In this document: piece after piece, positions 18,374 to 27,799 of the stretch
Numbering within the stretch: the stretch's first letter is position 1
Layout of the letters: each line of letters starts with the position of its first letter
Assembly (NCBI GenBank): GCA_913060865.1
Contig: CAJXTU010000007.1
Span: 1-64,000, forward strand
Direction: 5' to 3'
DNA length: 64,000 bases
DNA from: an uncultured Cycloclasticus sp.
GTDB taxonomy: Bacteria; Pseudomonadota; Gammaproteobacteria; Methylococcales; Cycloclasticaceae
Notes under the pieces: generated by a model
What the model was told of the DNA's origin: nothing
Databases searched by the model: none
The model's input: the letters and a program-made list of their open reading frames with translations, nothing else
Position numbers and translations under genes: made by a program

Positions 18374-19516
18374 GTGGACAATGATGATGAACAATTAATA
18401 TTAGAAGCGGTCGATAAATTTCTAATAAAAATAAAACCATCGATACGTCAATTAGAAGCGGATGATGAGTACCCCGAAGAGATTGTCGACGAAATGAAGG
18501 CAATGGGCTTATTCGGGGCCGTTATTGACCCCCAATACGGTGGTCTTGGCCTCCCCGTTTCAACCTATGCAAAAATCGTAGAGCGCGTTGCCTGTGTGTG
18601 GATGTCTTTAACGGGTGTATTTAATTCTCACCTTATTATGGCCATGTCTGTACAGCGCTTTGGAACAGAAGAACAAAAAAACAAATGGCTGCCGTTATTT
18701 GCCTCCGGTGAAGTGCGCGGCGCATTAGCACTTACTGAACCTAATTGCGGAACTGACCTTCAAGCCATTAAAACTACCGCTAAACGCGATGGCGACGATT
18801 ATGTTATTAATGGTTCTAAAGCATGGATTACTAACAGCCTGCATGGTAGCTGTTTTGCTCTATTGGTAAAAACTGATGCCTCCGCCAACCCTTCACACAA
18901 AGGCATGAGTCTTTTCATTGCACCTAAAGCTGATGGTTTTGTGATGGGTAGTAAACACAAAAAATTGGGTTACAAGGGTATTGATACCGCTGAGTTTTTT
19001 TTAGATGACTACCGCCTCCCTGCTGAAAATTTAATTGGCCTTGAAGAAGGACACGGCTTACAACATGCATTAGGTGCATTGGCACTGGGTAGAATCAATG
19101 TTGCATCGCGCGGAATTGGCGTCGCCTCTGCCGCCTTAAAAGATTCCATTGAGTATTCGCAACAACGTAAAACCTTTGGTAAACCGATTTGCCAGCACCA
19201 ATCTATACAAATTTATTTAGCTGATATGGCCACTCGCGTTGAAGCGGCACGGTTACTCGTTCAATCTGCTGCCACCGCATTTGACCGAGGTGATCGCTGC
19301 GATATGGAAGCCGGTATGGCAAAACTATTTGCCACGGAAGCAGCCATGACGAATTCAGCAGAAGCACTGCGTATACATGGCGCTTATGGTTATTCAACCG
19401 AATTTAATGTTGAACGCTATTATCGGGATGCCCCGCTCTTAGCTATCGGTGAAGGCACTAATGAGTTACAACGTATTATTATTGCAAAACAACTCATTGA
19501 GCAAAATCCGCTTTAA
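18374..19516 (+). CDS. Acyl-CoA dehydrogenase
   Basis: This 380-residue ACAD has LTEPNCGTDLQAIKT, WITNSLHGSCFALLV, and a canonical catalytic glutamate in LLAIGEGTNELQRIIIAKQLI. The start is GTG at 18374, chosen because CAGGAG lies seven bases upstream. The segment GAYGYSTEFNVERYYRDA is typical of short-chain or glutaryl-like ACADs. It is divergent from the Nudix gene and stands alone before the MoxR gene, with a 58-base gap. It oxidises an unidentified acyl-CoA and passes electrons to ETF. Confidence 0.92.
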   Translation: MDNDDEQLILEAVDKFLIKIKPSIRQLEADDEYPEEIVDEMKAMGLFGAVIDPQYGGLGLPVSTYAKIVERVACVWMSLTGVFNSHLIMAMSVQRFGTEEQKNKWLPLFASGEVRGALALTEPNCGTDLQAIKTTAKRDGDDYVINGSKAWITNSLHGSCFALLVKTDASANPSHKGMSLFIAPKADGFVMGSKHKKLGYKGIDTAEFFLDDYRLPAENLIGLEEGHGLQHALGALALGRINVASRGIGVASAALKDSIEYSQQRKTFGKPICQHQSIQIYLADMATRVEAARLLVQSAATAFDRGDRCDMEAGMAKLFATEAAMTNSAEALRIHGAYGYSTEFNVERYYRDAPLLAIGEGTNELQRIIIAKQLIEQNPL

Positions 19517-19574
19517 ATTAACGAGTATGCCTTTACAATAACCCTTTATTTTCGCAACACTAACAGTCAATTTT

Positions 19575-20432
19575 ATGAGCAATAATCATTTTGAAGGCAC
19601 CAGTAATTACATAGCCACCGACGAACTTAGCATGGCCGTTAACGCCGCTATAACACTTGAGCGTCCTTTATTAATAAAAGGCGAACCCGGAACGGGTAAA
19701 ACGCAACTAGCGCTTGAAGTGGCTAAATCATTAGATGCACCCTTAATTGAATGGCATATTAAGTCCAGCACAAAAGCGCACCAAGGCTTGTATGAATATG
19801 ATGCTGTTTCGCGCCTTCGCGATTCCCAATTGGGCGATGATCGCGTTCACGATATTGGCAATTACATTATTAAAGGTAAGGTGTGGGAAGCGTTTGCATC
19901 TGACAAGCGGGCTGTTTTACTAATTGATGAAATTGATAAAGCCGATATTGAATTTCCAAACGACTTGTTGCAAGAACTCGATCGTATGGAATTCTTCGTG
20001 TATGAAACACAAGAGCTTGTTCAGGCAAAAAATAGACCTTTAATTATCATCACTAGCAATAATGAAAAAGAGCTACCTGACGCCTTCCTAAGGCGCTGCT
20101 TCTTCCATTATATTCGCTTCCCTGAACTTGAAACCATGCAACAAATTGTGAATGTTCATTTCCCAACACTCAAAAAAGACCTACTGTCCGAAGCGCTAGG
20201 CATCTTTTTTGATGTTCGAGAAGTGACTGGGTTAAAAAAGAAGCCGTCAACTTCTGAACTACTCGACTGGATCAAATTATTGTTATCAGAAGAGTTGACG
20301 GCCGAGACATTACGCGAGGCTAATACTAATAACATTTTACCGAAGCTACACGGGGCGTTATTAAAAAACGAGCAGGATGTTCACTTGTTTGAACGAATAG
20401 CGTTTATTAACAGGCGCAAACAAGAGCAATAA
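19575..20432 (+). CDS. MoxR family AAA+ ATPase
   Basis: This 285-residue single-domain ATPase has Walker A GEPGTGKT at 36-43, Walker B VLLIDEID with Asp118-Glu119, sensor-1 IITSNNEKELPDAF and an arginine-finger stretch RRCFFHYIRFP. It is a MoxR-type AAA+ protein; these remodel or help insert metals into partner enzymes together with a VWA-domain protein. The gene for such a partner follows after ten bases. What the pair acts on is not shown; a cofactor-dependent enzyme from the surrounding catabolic genes is possible. Confidence 0.92.
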   Translation: MSNNHFEGTSNYIATDELSMAVNAAITLERPLLIKGEPGTGKTQLALEVAKSLDAPLIEWHIKSSTKAHQGLYEYDAVSRLRDSQLGDDRVHDIGNYIIKGKVWEAFASDKRAVLLIDEIDKADIEFPNDLLQELDRMEFFVYETQELVQAKNRPLIIITSNNEKELPDAFLRRCFFHYIRFPELETMQQIVNVHFPTLKKDLLSEALGIFFDVREVTGLKKKPSTSELLDWIKLLLSEELTAETLREANTNNILPKLHGALLKNEQDVHLFERIAFINRRKQEQ

Positions 20433-20442
20433 ACAGTTTTTT

Positions 20443-21624
20443 ATGTTCATTGCTTTCTTTTTAGACCTGCGCAAAGCGGGCCTGCCTGTCACCATTACTG
20501 AGCTACTCAGCTTACTGAGTGCACTTGAAAAACGACTATCCAGTTTTGATATTCAAGCTTTCTATTATTTGTCCCGTACCGCGTTAGTAAAAGATGAACG
20601 TTATTACGATCGTTTCGATCAAGTCTTCGCCGAAACATTCAACGGGTTGGAATACGACCATGCGTTAGAAGATATTGTTAACCAAATTCCTGAAGAATGG
20701 CTTCGTAAACAAGCAGAAAAATTACTCAGCGAAGAAGAAAAACAAAAAATCCAATCACTCGGGGGTTGGGAAAAACTGATGGAAACGCTTAAAAAGCGTT
20801 TAGAGGAACAAAAAGAAGAACATCACGGTGGCAATAAATGGATTGGTACCGGTGGCACATCACCCTTTGGTGCATATGGTTATAATCCTGAAGGCGTTCG
20901 AATTGGACAGGATGAATCGCGCCATCGGCGAGCTACCAAAGTATGGGATAAACGAGAATTTAAAAACTTGGATGATAGCGTTGAACTGAATACTCGTAAC
21001 CTGAAAGTAGCCTTGCGAAAACTTAGAAAATTTGCCCGCCAAGGTTCCGAAGAAGAACTAGATTTGGACGATACGATCCGTTCTACTGCATCTAATGCCG
21101 GTTATTTAGATATTAAGATGGTACCCGAGCGGCACAACGCCATTAAGGTTTTATTGCTATTAGACATCGGTGGCTCAATGGATGACCATATTCGCATTTG
21201 TGAAGAACTCTTCTCTGCAACCAAAACTGAATTCAAACATCTTGAATACTATTATTTCCATAATTTCACTTACGAATACCTTTGGAAAGATAATACTCGC
21301 CGATTTGATGAAGCGACCCCCACTGCTGAGGTTATTAATCGCTACCCCAGTGACTATAAGCTTATTTTTGTTGGTGACGCCAGCATGAGCCCATACGAAA
21401 TTACCTACCCCGGCGGAAGTGTAGAACACTGGAACGAAGAAACCGGTGCCGTTTGGTTTCAGCGACTATTAACGGCTTTTCCCAGCAATGCTTGGCTTAA
21501 CCCAGATGCCGAACAAAATTGGGACAGACGCCAATCAAATGTTCTTGTGCGACAATTAAACGCCAATAAAATGTTCCCTTTAACTATTGGTGGGCTAGAC
21601 AGTGCTATCAAATCGCTGCTTTAA
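20443..21624 (+). CDS. VWA domain-containing CoxE-like protein
   Basis: This 393-residue protein has a charged N-terminal half with a Glu/Lys-rich coiled stretch (about 90-128) and a C-terminal von Willebrand factor A-like domain. The metal-ion-dependent adhesion site reads DIGGSM at 241-246, where the usual DxSxS has Gly in place of the first Ser, as is common in this family. Members pair with MoxR ATPases and assist maturation of enzymes such as CO dehydrogenase. It starts ten bases after the MoxR gene, and the two are clearly one operon. Confidence 0.87.
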   Translation: MFIAFFLDLRKAGLPVTITELLSLLSALEKRLSSFDIQAFYYLSRTALVKDERYYDRFDQVFAETFNGLEYDHALEDIVNQIPEEWLRKQAEKLLSEEEKQKIQSLGGWEKLMETLKKRLEEQKEEHHGGNKWIGTGGTSPFGAYGYNPEGVRIGQDESRHRRATKVWDKREFKNLDDSVELNTRNLKVALRKLRKFARQGSEEELDLDDTIRSTASNAGYLDIKMVPERHNAIKVLLLLDIGGSMDDHIRICEELFSATKTEFKHLEYYYFHNFTYEYLWKDNTRRFDEATPTAEVINRYPSDYKLIFVGDASMSPYEITYPGGSVEHWNEETGAVWFQRLLTAFPSNAWLNPDAEQNWDRRQSNVLVRQLNANKMFPLTIGGLDSAIKSLL

Positions 21625-21654
21625 ATAATTAGTACGCACTAGTCGTTTAACACC

Positions 21655-22272
21655 TTATTTATCGGCTTTATAGACCGGTTGTTTCATATCAAAAAGATTA
21701 TCGACATGGCAGTAACTATGCCCACCTAAACGCCCGATAACATCAAGCCCTTTCATATCAACGTAACGGCCATCGTAAAGTTCATCATTAATATGGCAGT
21801 AAACAACCTCTGCGATCACTAAACCGCACTCTCTTCGTGTCCCCTCATTAACGGGAACCACTTGAATTAATCGACACTCAAGACTTACCGGAGACTCTGC
21901 AACACACGGTGGCGTTATTAATTCAGAGGGCGTTGTTGTAAGCCCAGACAGTTCAAATTCATTCACCTCCGTTGGGTACTCAGCTGCCGTTTTATTCATC
22001 GCTTCTGCGATATCCCTATTCACTAGGTTAACAACAAACTCGCCTGTTTCTTCAATATTAACCAAGCTATCTTTTGACTTAGCGCCCGCAAAACGCGCAA
22101 TCGATACACTAATCGTTGGTGGAACGTAACAAACACCATTAAAAAATGAAAATGGCGCAAGGTTTAAAATACCTTCTTTTGATTGAGATGAGATAAAAGC
22201 TATAGGTCTTGGGATGACCACTGCTTTTAAAATATTAAAAAATTTATCATGCGTCTTAGGGTCAATCTTCAT
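21655..22272 (-). CDS. Flavin reductase family protein (FMN-binding, flavoredoxin-like)
   Basis: This 205-residue split-barrel protein has the flavin reductase-like pattern VVIPRPIAFISSQSKEGILNLAPFSFFNGV, then NLVNRDIAEAMN and a C-terminal GRLGGHSYCHVDNLF. Members bind FMN and act as NAD(P)H:flavin reductases or as electron carriers for flavin-dependent monooxygenases. No monooxygenase gene is adjacent. It converges on the VWA gene (30 bases between stops) and is separated from the next operon upstream by a strong terminator, so it is probably its own unit. Confidence 0.85.
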   Translation of the reverse strand: MKIDPKTHDKFFNILKAVVIPRPIAFISSQSKEGILNLAPFSFFNGVCYVPPTISVSIARFAGAKSKDSLVNIEETGEFVVNLVNRDIAEAMNKTAAEYPTEVNEFELSGLTTTPSELITPPCVAESPVSLECRLIQVVPVNEGTRRECGLVIAEVVYCHINDELYDGRYVDMKGLDVIGRLGGHSYCHVDNLFDMKQPVYKADK

Positions 22273-22342
22273 ATTAAATCCTCTCGTTAAACTTGAACAT
22301 TAGTGGTTTTGGCACTAATAAAAACCTCTTCTACAGCTTGAT

Positions 22343-22368
22343 AAAAAGGGGCTTATTAGCCCCTTTTT
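22343..22368. terminator. Bidirectional-type intrinsic terminator
   Basis: An 11-bp perfect stem, AAAAAGGGGCT and AGCCCCTTTTT, surrounds a TATT loop, with A and T runs on the outside so it can act on either strand. It lies between the end of the leftward operon (crotonase stop at 22451) and the start of the flavin reductase gene at 22272. It most probably ends the nine-gene catabolic operon. Confidence 0.9.
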
Positions 22369-22450
22369 ATACACTATTTAAGCTAATGAATCATTAATAC
22401 CCTAAAAACGGAAATTTCGTTATTATGTGAAAAACTCACATCACTTAGTA

Positions 22451-23254
22451 TTATTGCGCTGATGGAAAGTTAGGTGCCCTTTTCTCACGAACAGCAGCCA
22501 CACCTTCTTTTGCATCATCACTTAAGAAGTTAAGCATCTCTTCACGTAAAGAAGCTTCAAAAATAGGCGACGCCATTTTCATCCAGCCGTTTAATGTGTT
22601 CTTAGTGCCATTAATTGCGGACTGACTACCTTTTGCTAATTTATTAGCGACTTTAAATGCCTCATCCATCAACTCACCATGTGGCACACATAAGCTGACC
22701 ATACCCATTTGTTCTGCTTGTTCGCCATTAATGAACTCGGCCGTCATTAAGTAATATTTCGCTTTTGCCATGCCGCATAACAACGGCCAAATAATAGCCG
22801 CGTGATCACCCGCCGCGACACCTAATTTCACGTGGCCATCGGTAAACTTACCTTTTTCTTTTGAAATAATACTAATATCGGCCAACATCGCAACCACTAA
22901 ACCGGCACCCACCGCAACGCCATTAATCGCTGAAATAATAGGTTTTTCGAAACTTAAAATATTGTAAACCAAATCAGCTGCTTCTTTTCTTACCGCCTCA
23001 ACTTCCTTTGGGTTTCCGACCATATTTGCAACCCAATCTAAATCACCACCGGCTGAGAATGCGCGATCACCTGCACCTGTTACGACAACATTTTTAGTTT
23101 TGTCATCATTTTGAATAACATCCCAAATTTTCGTTAGTTCCCAGTGTAATCGTGCGTTTGTCGCATTCATTACATCGGGCCTATTAATGGTCATTAATAG
23201 CACGCCATTGCCTTGCGGCTCTAACAATAAATGTTGAAAATCTTCATATTTCAT
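22451..23254 (-). CDS. Enoyl-CoA hydratase/isomerase family protein
   Basis: This 267-residue crotonase has GDRAFSAGGDLDWV and AINGVAVGAGLVVAMLADISI as its oxyanion-hole segments, and HVKLGVAAGDHAAIIWPLLCG where many hydratases carry a catalytic Glu. In that place (xLGVAAGD) an acidic residue is present only as Asp, so the exact chemistry (hydratase or isomerase) is open. It is the last gene of the leftward catabolic operon, 50 bases after the acyl-CoA ligase, with the terminator about 80 bases beyond its stop. Confidence 0.88.
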   Translation of the reverse strand: MKYEDFQHLLLEPQGNGVLLMTINRPDVMNATNARLHWELTKIWDVIQNDDKTKNVVVTGAGDRAFSAGGDLDWVANMVGNPKEVEAVRKEAADLVYNILSFEKPIISAINGVAVGAGLVVAMLADISIISKEKGKFTDGHVKLGVAAGDHAAIIWPLLCGMAKAKYYLMTAEFINGEQAEQMGMVSLCVPHGELMDEAFKVANKLAKGSQSAINGTKNTLNGWMKMASPIFEASLREEMLNFLSDDAKEGVAAVREKRAPNFPSAQ

Positions 23255-23304
23255 TCTGTTACATCCTTTATTTAAAGTTATTTATTGTATTTATTTGGCT
23301 TTTT

Positions 23305-24981
23305 TTAAAGCCCTATCTCTTCTTTCATTACATCGCGCATAACAAACTTTTGTATTTTTCCTGTTACCGTCATTGGGAACTCATCTACAAATTTTATATA
23401 GCGAGGTACTTTGTAATGGGCCATTTCCTCTTTGCAATAGGCTCTCAGTTCATCTTCATCTAATTGGTGATTTGCTGCTACTTTTACCCAAGCACAAATT
23501 TCCTCACCAAATTTTTCATCCGGCACACCAATCACTTGTATGTCTGCAATCTTTTCATGTCGATACAAAAGGTCTTCTATCTCTTTTGGGTAAATGTTTT
23601 CACCTCCACGTATCACCATGTCTTTCGAGCGCCCTACTACCGTGACGTAGCCATTCTCATCCATCGTCGCAAGGTCACCCGTGTGCATCCAACCACCGGC
23701 ATCAATCGATTCTGCTGTTTTTTCATCATCGTCCCAATAACCAAGCATCACGCTATAACCGCGTGCGCAATATTCACCAATCTCACCGATGGGAACAACT
23801 CGATTATCTTCATTGACTATTTTACCTTCCACGTGGGGGTGAGACACACCAACCGTCGAAACACGTATTTCAAATGAATCATCCATTAAAGATTGGTTAG
23901 AAACTGGACTGAGCTCTGTCATACCATAGGCAACCGTTATTTTGTCCATATGCATTTCTTTGATGACTTGCTTCATCACTTCTACTGGGCAGGGCGACCC
24001 CGCCATAACTCCGGTTCTAAGTGAATCTATATCGTAGTCATTGAAATTTTCTAAGCCCATCATGGCAATAAACATTGTCGGCACGCCATAGAGTGTTGTA
24101 CAGCGTTCACTTTCTACGGCTGATAACACGGAAGTTGGATCAAAATATTCATCCGGTAATACTGCAGTACAGCCTCGAACAACAGACAGTAACGTACCAA
24201 TAACCATACCAAAACAATGGTAGAGCGGAACAGGAATACAAACGACATCATTTTCAGAAATCCCCATCGTATGCCCCGTCAAATTGGCATTATTAACAAT
24301 ACCGTGATGGCTTAATGTTGCTCCCTTTGGAGAACCTGTTGTACCGCTGGTAAATTGAATGTTAATGGGGTCATCAAATTGTAAATATTGTTCTAAACGC
24401 TCCATTTCTTGCTGGGCTTCGACTGTGCCAGCTTGAAGGACATCCCTAAAATTAAACATTCCGGGCGTCTGTTCATCACCTAAACGGATAATTGTTTTTA
24501 ATGCTGGCAAGCGCTCCGATACCAGTTCACCCGGCTTACAAACAAATAGTTCAGGCGCCAACTTAGCTAAAATATCCAGGTAGTTACTGCTTTTAAATGC
24601 TGCTGATGTAATTAATGCGCTGCAGCCTGATTTAACTAAAGCGTATTCAAGTTCACTACTACGATACGCAGGATTAATATTAACTAATATTAACCCTGCC
24701 TTAGCCGTAGCAAATTGTACTACTGCCCACTCAACATTATTTTGCGACCAGACCCCAATGCGTTCACCCGCTTTGAGACCCATTTCAATTAAGCCCGTCG
24801 CTAACGCATCCACCTGCTGTTTATAGTCCGCATAAGTCCAACGAATTCCCTGATGTACACTAATTAAAGCCGTTTTATTTGGGAAGCGAGCGGCTGTTTC
24901 ATCAAAAGCCGCACCAATGGTTTTTCCCATTAAAGGTATATCGCTAACCCCGTGGTCATAACTTAATCTTTTTGAGCTCAT
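23305..24981 (-). CDS. AMP-dependent acyl-CoA synthetase (fatty-acid-CoA ligase family)
   Basis: This 558-residue adenylating enzyme has the P-loop [44 protein letters not shown] with the hinge, and the C-terminal catalytic lysine in TVTGKIQKF. An AGGAGCGAC ribosome site precedes the ATG. It converts a free carboxylic acid, ATP and CoA to acyl-CoA, which the operon's ACADs, hydratases and SDRs can then oxidise. The overall length and motifs resemble medium-chain or FadD3/FadD17-like ligases, but specificity is not readable. It is cotranscribed with the SDR, with an 18-base gap. Confidence 0.92.
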   Translation of the reverse strand: MSSKRLSYDHGVSDIPLMGKTIGAAFDETAARFPNKTALISVHQGIRWTYADYKQQVDALATGLIEMGLKAGERIGVWSQNNVEWAVVQFATAKAGLILVNINPAYRSSELEYALVKSGCSALITSAAFKSSNYLDILAKLAPELFVCKPGELVSERLPALKTIIRLGDEQTPGMFNFRDVLQAGTVEAQQEMERLEQYLQFDDPINIQFTSGTTGSPKGATLSHHGIVNNANLTGHTMGISENDVVCIPVPLYHCFGMVIGTLLSVVRGCTAVLPDEYFDPTSVLSAVESERCTTLYGVPTMFIAMMGLENFNDYDIDSLRTGVMAGSPCPVEVMKQVIKEMHMDKITVAYGMTELSPVSNQSLMDDSFEIRVSTVGVSHPHVEGKIVNEDNRVVPIGEIGEYCARGYSVMLGYWDDDEKTAESIDAGGWMHTGDLATMDENGYVTVVGRSKDMVIRGGENIYPKEIEDLLYRHEKIADIQVIGVPDEKFGEEICAWVKVAANHQLDEDELRAYCKEEMAHYKVPRYIKFVDEFPMTVTGKIQKFVMRDVMKEEIGL

Positions 24982-24999
24982 CTATGTCGCTCCTTTAGT

Positions 25000-25908
25000 T
25001 TATACAGGATCCCAAGAAAAGACATCTGGCGAGCGATCCAATGGATAGAAACTACTTTTCAATGCTGGAATCGCATGTTCTGAAATCGTTTGTGGCGTCC
25101 AGCCTTCTGAACGATGCGTTGAACGTAATGGGCGTGATTGCCCCATTAAGAAAACTTCATTATTACGCACTGCAAAAATTTGCCCTGAAACGTCTTTTGC
25201 TGCATCACTCGCGAGGTAAACCGCCATAGGGGCAATTTTATCGGGTGTCATTTCTTTTAATTTATCAACCCGTGCTTGTTGCTCAGGCGTATTTACTGGA
25301 ATCGCTCCAATCATACGGCTCCATGCAAACGGTGATATACAGTTTGAACGAACGTTGTAACGTTGCATATCTAAAGCAACACTTTTAGACAGTGCAGCGA
25401 TACCTGCTTTTGCGGCAGCATAATTTGCCTGACCAAAATTACCGATTAACCCAGATGTTGAGGTCATAAATACAAAGCTACCACTTTCTTGTTGCTTGAA
25501 GTGCTTTGCTGCAAAATGAGCTGTATTGAAACTACCATTTAAATGAACATTAATAACCGCATTCCATTCTGCTGGAGACATTTTATGGAAAATTCGGTCA
25601 CGTAAAATACCAGCATTATTAACAACCGTATCAATACGGCCAAAATTATCAATGGCAGCCTGAACCATCGCTTCAGCACCGTCAATATCAGCAACATTAT
25701 CACCGTTGATCACCGCTTCACCGCCTGCTGCACGAATTGTTGCCACCACTTCTTCAGCAGGGCTTTCGCCTGTTTCTTCACCACCAACACCAGCACCAAG
25801 ATCGTTAACAACTACTTTTGCGCCTTCTTCAGCCATCATAATCGCCATTGCACGACCAATACCACGACCTGCTCCGGTGACTAGAACTACTTTATCTTTC
25901 ATCATCAT
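25000..25908 (-). CDS. SDR oxidoreductase, probable 3-hydroxyacyl-CoA dehydrogenase (MFE-2 type)
   Basis: This 302-residue short-chain dehydrogenase has the NAD-binding GAGRGIGRA (TGxxxGxG), the insertion VVNDLGAGVGGEETGES typical of the N-terminal unit of peroxisomal multifunctional enzyme 2, NNAG, and the catalytic Ser-Tyr-Lys in TSTSG and YAAAK. The C-terminal ~45 residues (from MGQSRPLRSTHR) are an extension beyond the core fold found in ChsB1/Hsd4B-like enzymes of steroid side-chain degradation. It should oxidise a 3-hydroxyacyl-CoA to the 3-ketoacyl-CoA. The neighbours (ligase, crotonase, ACAD pair) support this role. Confidence 0.86.
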   Translation of the reverse strand: MMMKDKVVLVTGAGRGIGRAMAIMMAEEGAKVVVNDLGAGVGGEETGESPAEEVVATIRAAGGEAVINGDNVADIDGAEAMVQAAIDNFGRIDTVVNNAGILRDRIFHKMSPAEWNAVINVHLNGSFNTAHFAAKHFKQQESGSFVFMTSTSGLIGNFGQANYAAAKAGIAALSKSVALDMQRYNVRSNCISPFAWSRMIGAIPVNTPEQQARVDKLKEMTPDKIAPMAVYLASDAAKDVSGQIFAVRNNEVFLMGQSRPLRSTHRSEGWTPQTISEHAIPALKSSFYPLDRSPDVFSWDPV

Positions 25909-25946
25909 TTTATTTTCTCCAAATAGAATATTTTTATAACGTTAAT

Positions 25947-26753
25947 TTATCGACCTTTAAACTCACCCTTACGCTTCTCAAAAATCGCATTCATCGCTTC
26001 TCGATGATCATCCGTGCGATGTGAGACTGCTTGCATCACCGCTGCTGTTTGAAGATGTGTCTCTAAATCCGTTCGTTGCCCTTCGCGTATTAATTGTTTT
26101 GCCATGCGGACTGATACAGGTGGGTTAACAGCAATTCGTTTAGCCAACGCTATTGCCTCATCAATCAATTGATCATCTGGAACCACTTTGGAAACAAGGC
26201 CAAATTTCAAGGCTTCGTTCGCGTCAATGGGGTCGCCGGTAAAGGCCATTTCAGAGGCTTTTGCTAAACCAACCGCGCGTGGTAATAACCATGAACCGCC
26301 GTCACCTGGAATAATGCCCAGTTTCACAAAACTTTCAGCAAAGCGCGCACTTTCAGCGGCAATCCGTATGTCACACATGCACGTAAGGTCGCAACCCGCA
26401 CCAATAGCAGGGCCATTCACAGCGGCTATAATAGGAATGTCTAGTGATTGAAAGGCCAGTGGAATTCGCTGAATACCTTCTCGGTACCATGCAGCTAATT
26501 CATGTGGTGTTTTATCTGACTCGGTCATTTCTGCACGAATTTTTTTAACGTTACCGCCTGAAGAAAATGCGGGGCCATTGCCCGTTAGAATGATCACTCT
26601 AATTTGAGAGTTTTTTTGTGCTTCTTCAGCCAATGACACTAGATTATTAATCATATTGCCGTCTGATATCGCATTACGCGTATCCAAACGGTTCATTCGC
26701 CAAATGGCGATTCCATCTTTCACTTCACTTAATACATCTGTCGTCACTGTCAT
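25947..26753 (-). CDS. Enoyl-CoA hydratase
   Basis: This 268-residue crotonase has GPAFSSGGNVKKI and AAVNGPAIGAGCDLTCMCDIRIA for the oxyanion hole, then FVKLGIIPGDGGSWLLPRAVG, where PGDGG takes the place of the PGxGG(T) catalytic loop, a pattern found in crotonases of acyl side-chain degradation. It resembles the truncated crotonase at 29-487 (same GGNVK and IPGDG pattern), suggesting paralogues. It starts eight bases after the small ACAD gene and should hydrate the enoyl-CoA that the ACAD pair makes. Confidence 0.9.
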   Translation of the reverse strand: MTVTTDVLSEVKDGIAIWRMNRLDTRNAISDGNMINNLVSLAEEAQKNSQIRVIILTGNGPAFSSGGNVKKIRAEMTESDKTPHELAAWYREGIQRIPLAFQSLDIPIIAAVNGPAIGAGCDLTCMCDIRIAAESARFAESFVKLGIIPGDGGSWLLPRAVGLAKASEMAFTGDPIDANEALKFGLVSKVVPDDQLIDEAIALAKRIAVNPPVSVRMAKQLIREGQRTDLETHLQTAAVMQAVSHRTDDHREAMNAIFEKRKGEFKGR

Positions 26754-26761
26754 ACCCTCGC

Positions 26762-27799
26762 CTATTCACCTGTTTGTGTTGTTAACCAGTTCCAAAGGTT
26801 GTCTGTTTTTAATTCAAAACATCGTTGACCTAATTGGGCTGACCATTTCGCCTCGTTGCCATATTCATCGCGCCACGACCATAACCGACGTGTGCTGAGT
26901 TGTAATGGGTGCTCTTGCGTAAACCCTATAGCAGCATGTACAGCATGTGCCGTTTTACAAGCATACCCAGCAGACTCACCGGTAGTGATTTTTGCACATG
27001 CAATCAGCTCCCATTCTTGCTCAGTATTTAAATGATCTATGGCCGCATCAACTGCACAAATAGAGGCACTGGTCATCTCGGCCAATACAGCCATCTGTTG
27101 TTGAACTGCTTGAAACTTACCAATTTGGCGACCAAATTGAGATCGTTCATTTGCGTAGTCAACCGTCATTTCCAGAACTTTTTGTAACGCACCCGCCATT
27201 TGAGCCGCACGGCTTAGTGCTAACCATGATTCAATCTGTTCAATGGTAATGCCTTGCAACTCACTAAAGTTATCAAGCTGGCTAACATTAATCGTCACAT
27301 CATCACGTGGCTCACCAGCCATGTTCTGAGCTGACTTGATCGTGATATCCTGAGATGAAATGATACTAACCCGTGTCGCATTATTTCTTGTAAAAACAAC
27401 TAATAACGATGCAGCATGTCTAGCCCAAGGAACCCCATATAGGTTGATGTCAGACTGATCATTAATGGGGTCCGTTATGACAACAGGTATTATTAGTTCA
27501 TCCGTACACTCAGCTCCAGATTTAGCGGCCAAGTAAACGGCTATTAACGACTCTACGACTGGTAACGGTACTTTGTGATACCCAGCTAGTCTCATCAGCA
27601 CGCAACCACCCGCAAGGCCAAGGCCAGCGCCTCCGTCATCTTCAGATAGCAGCGTTGTCAGCCAGCCATCGGCTAAAAAGTCTGCCCAAAGTGTATCTGG
27701 AAACTGACCCGCTTCCATTAACTCATGGCCATTACCATTTGAAAAATCTTCAAATAAACGAGTGGCCGACTCTTCAATTAATTGTGCTAATTCATTCAT
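26762..27799 (-). CDS. Acyl-CoA dehydrogenase, small non-catalytic-type subunit of a heteromeric pair
   Basis: This 345-residue ACAD homologue is shorter than usual and diverged in the middle domain. The C-terminal helical domain is clear (LSRAAQMAGALQKVLEMT, then NERSQFGRQIGKFQAVQQQMA), but the residues at both known catalytic Glu positions are not glutamate (WLALSRAAQ at the IVD position, no EGT near the end). It overlaps the next ACAD gene by four bases. This size and loss pattern match the partner chain of alpha2-beta2 ACADs, such as those of mycobacterial cholesterol side-chain breakdown. It is inferred to complete FAD sites with the 27796-28944 product. Confidence 0.85.
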   Translation of the reverse strand: MNELAQLIEESATRLFEDFSNGNGHELMEAGQFPDTLWADFLADGWLTTLLSEDDGGAGLGLAGGCVLMRLAGYHKVPLPVVESLIAVYLAAKSGAECTDELIIPVVITDPINDQSDINLYGVPWARHAASLLVVFTRNNATRVSIISSQDITIKSAQNMAGEPRDDVTINVSQLDNFSELQGITIEQIESWLALSRAAQMAGALQKVLEMTVDYANERSQFGRQIGKFQAVQQQMAVLAEMTSASICAVDAAIDHLNTEQEWELIACAKITTGESAGYACKTAHAVHAAIGFTQEHPLQLSTRRLWSWRDEYGNEAKWSAQLGQRCFELKTDNLWNWLTTQTGE

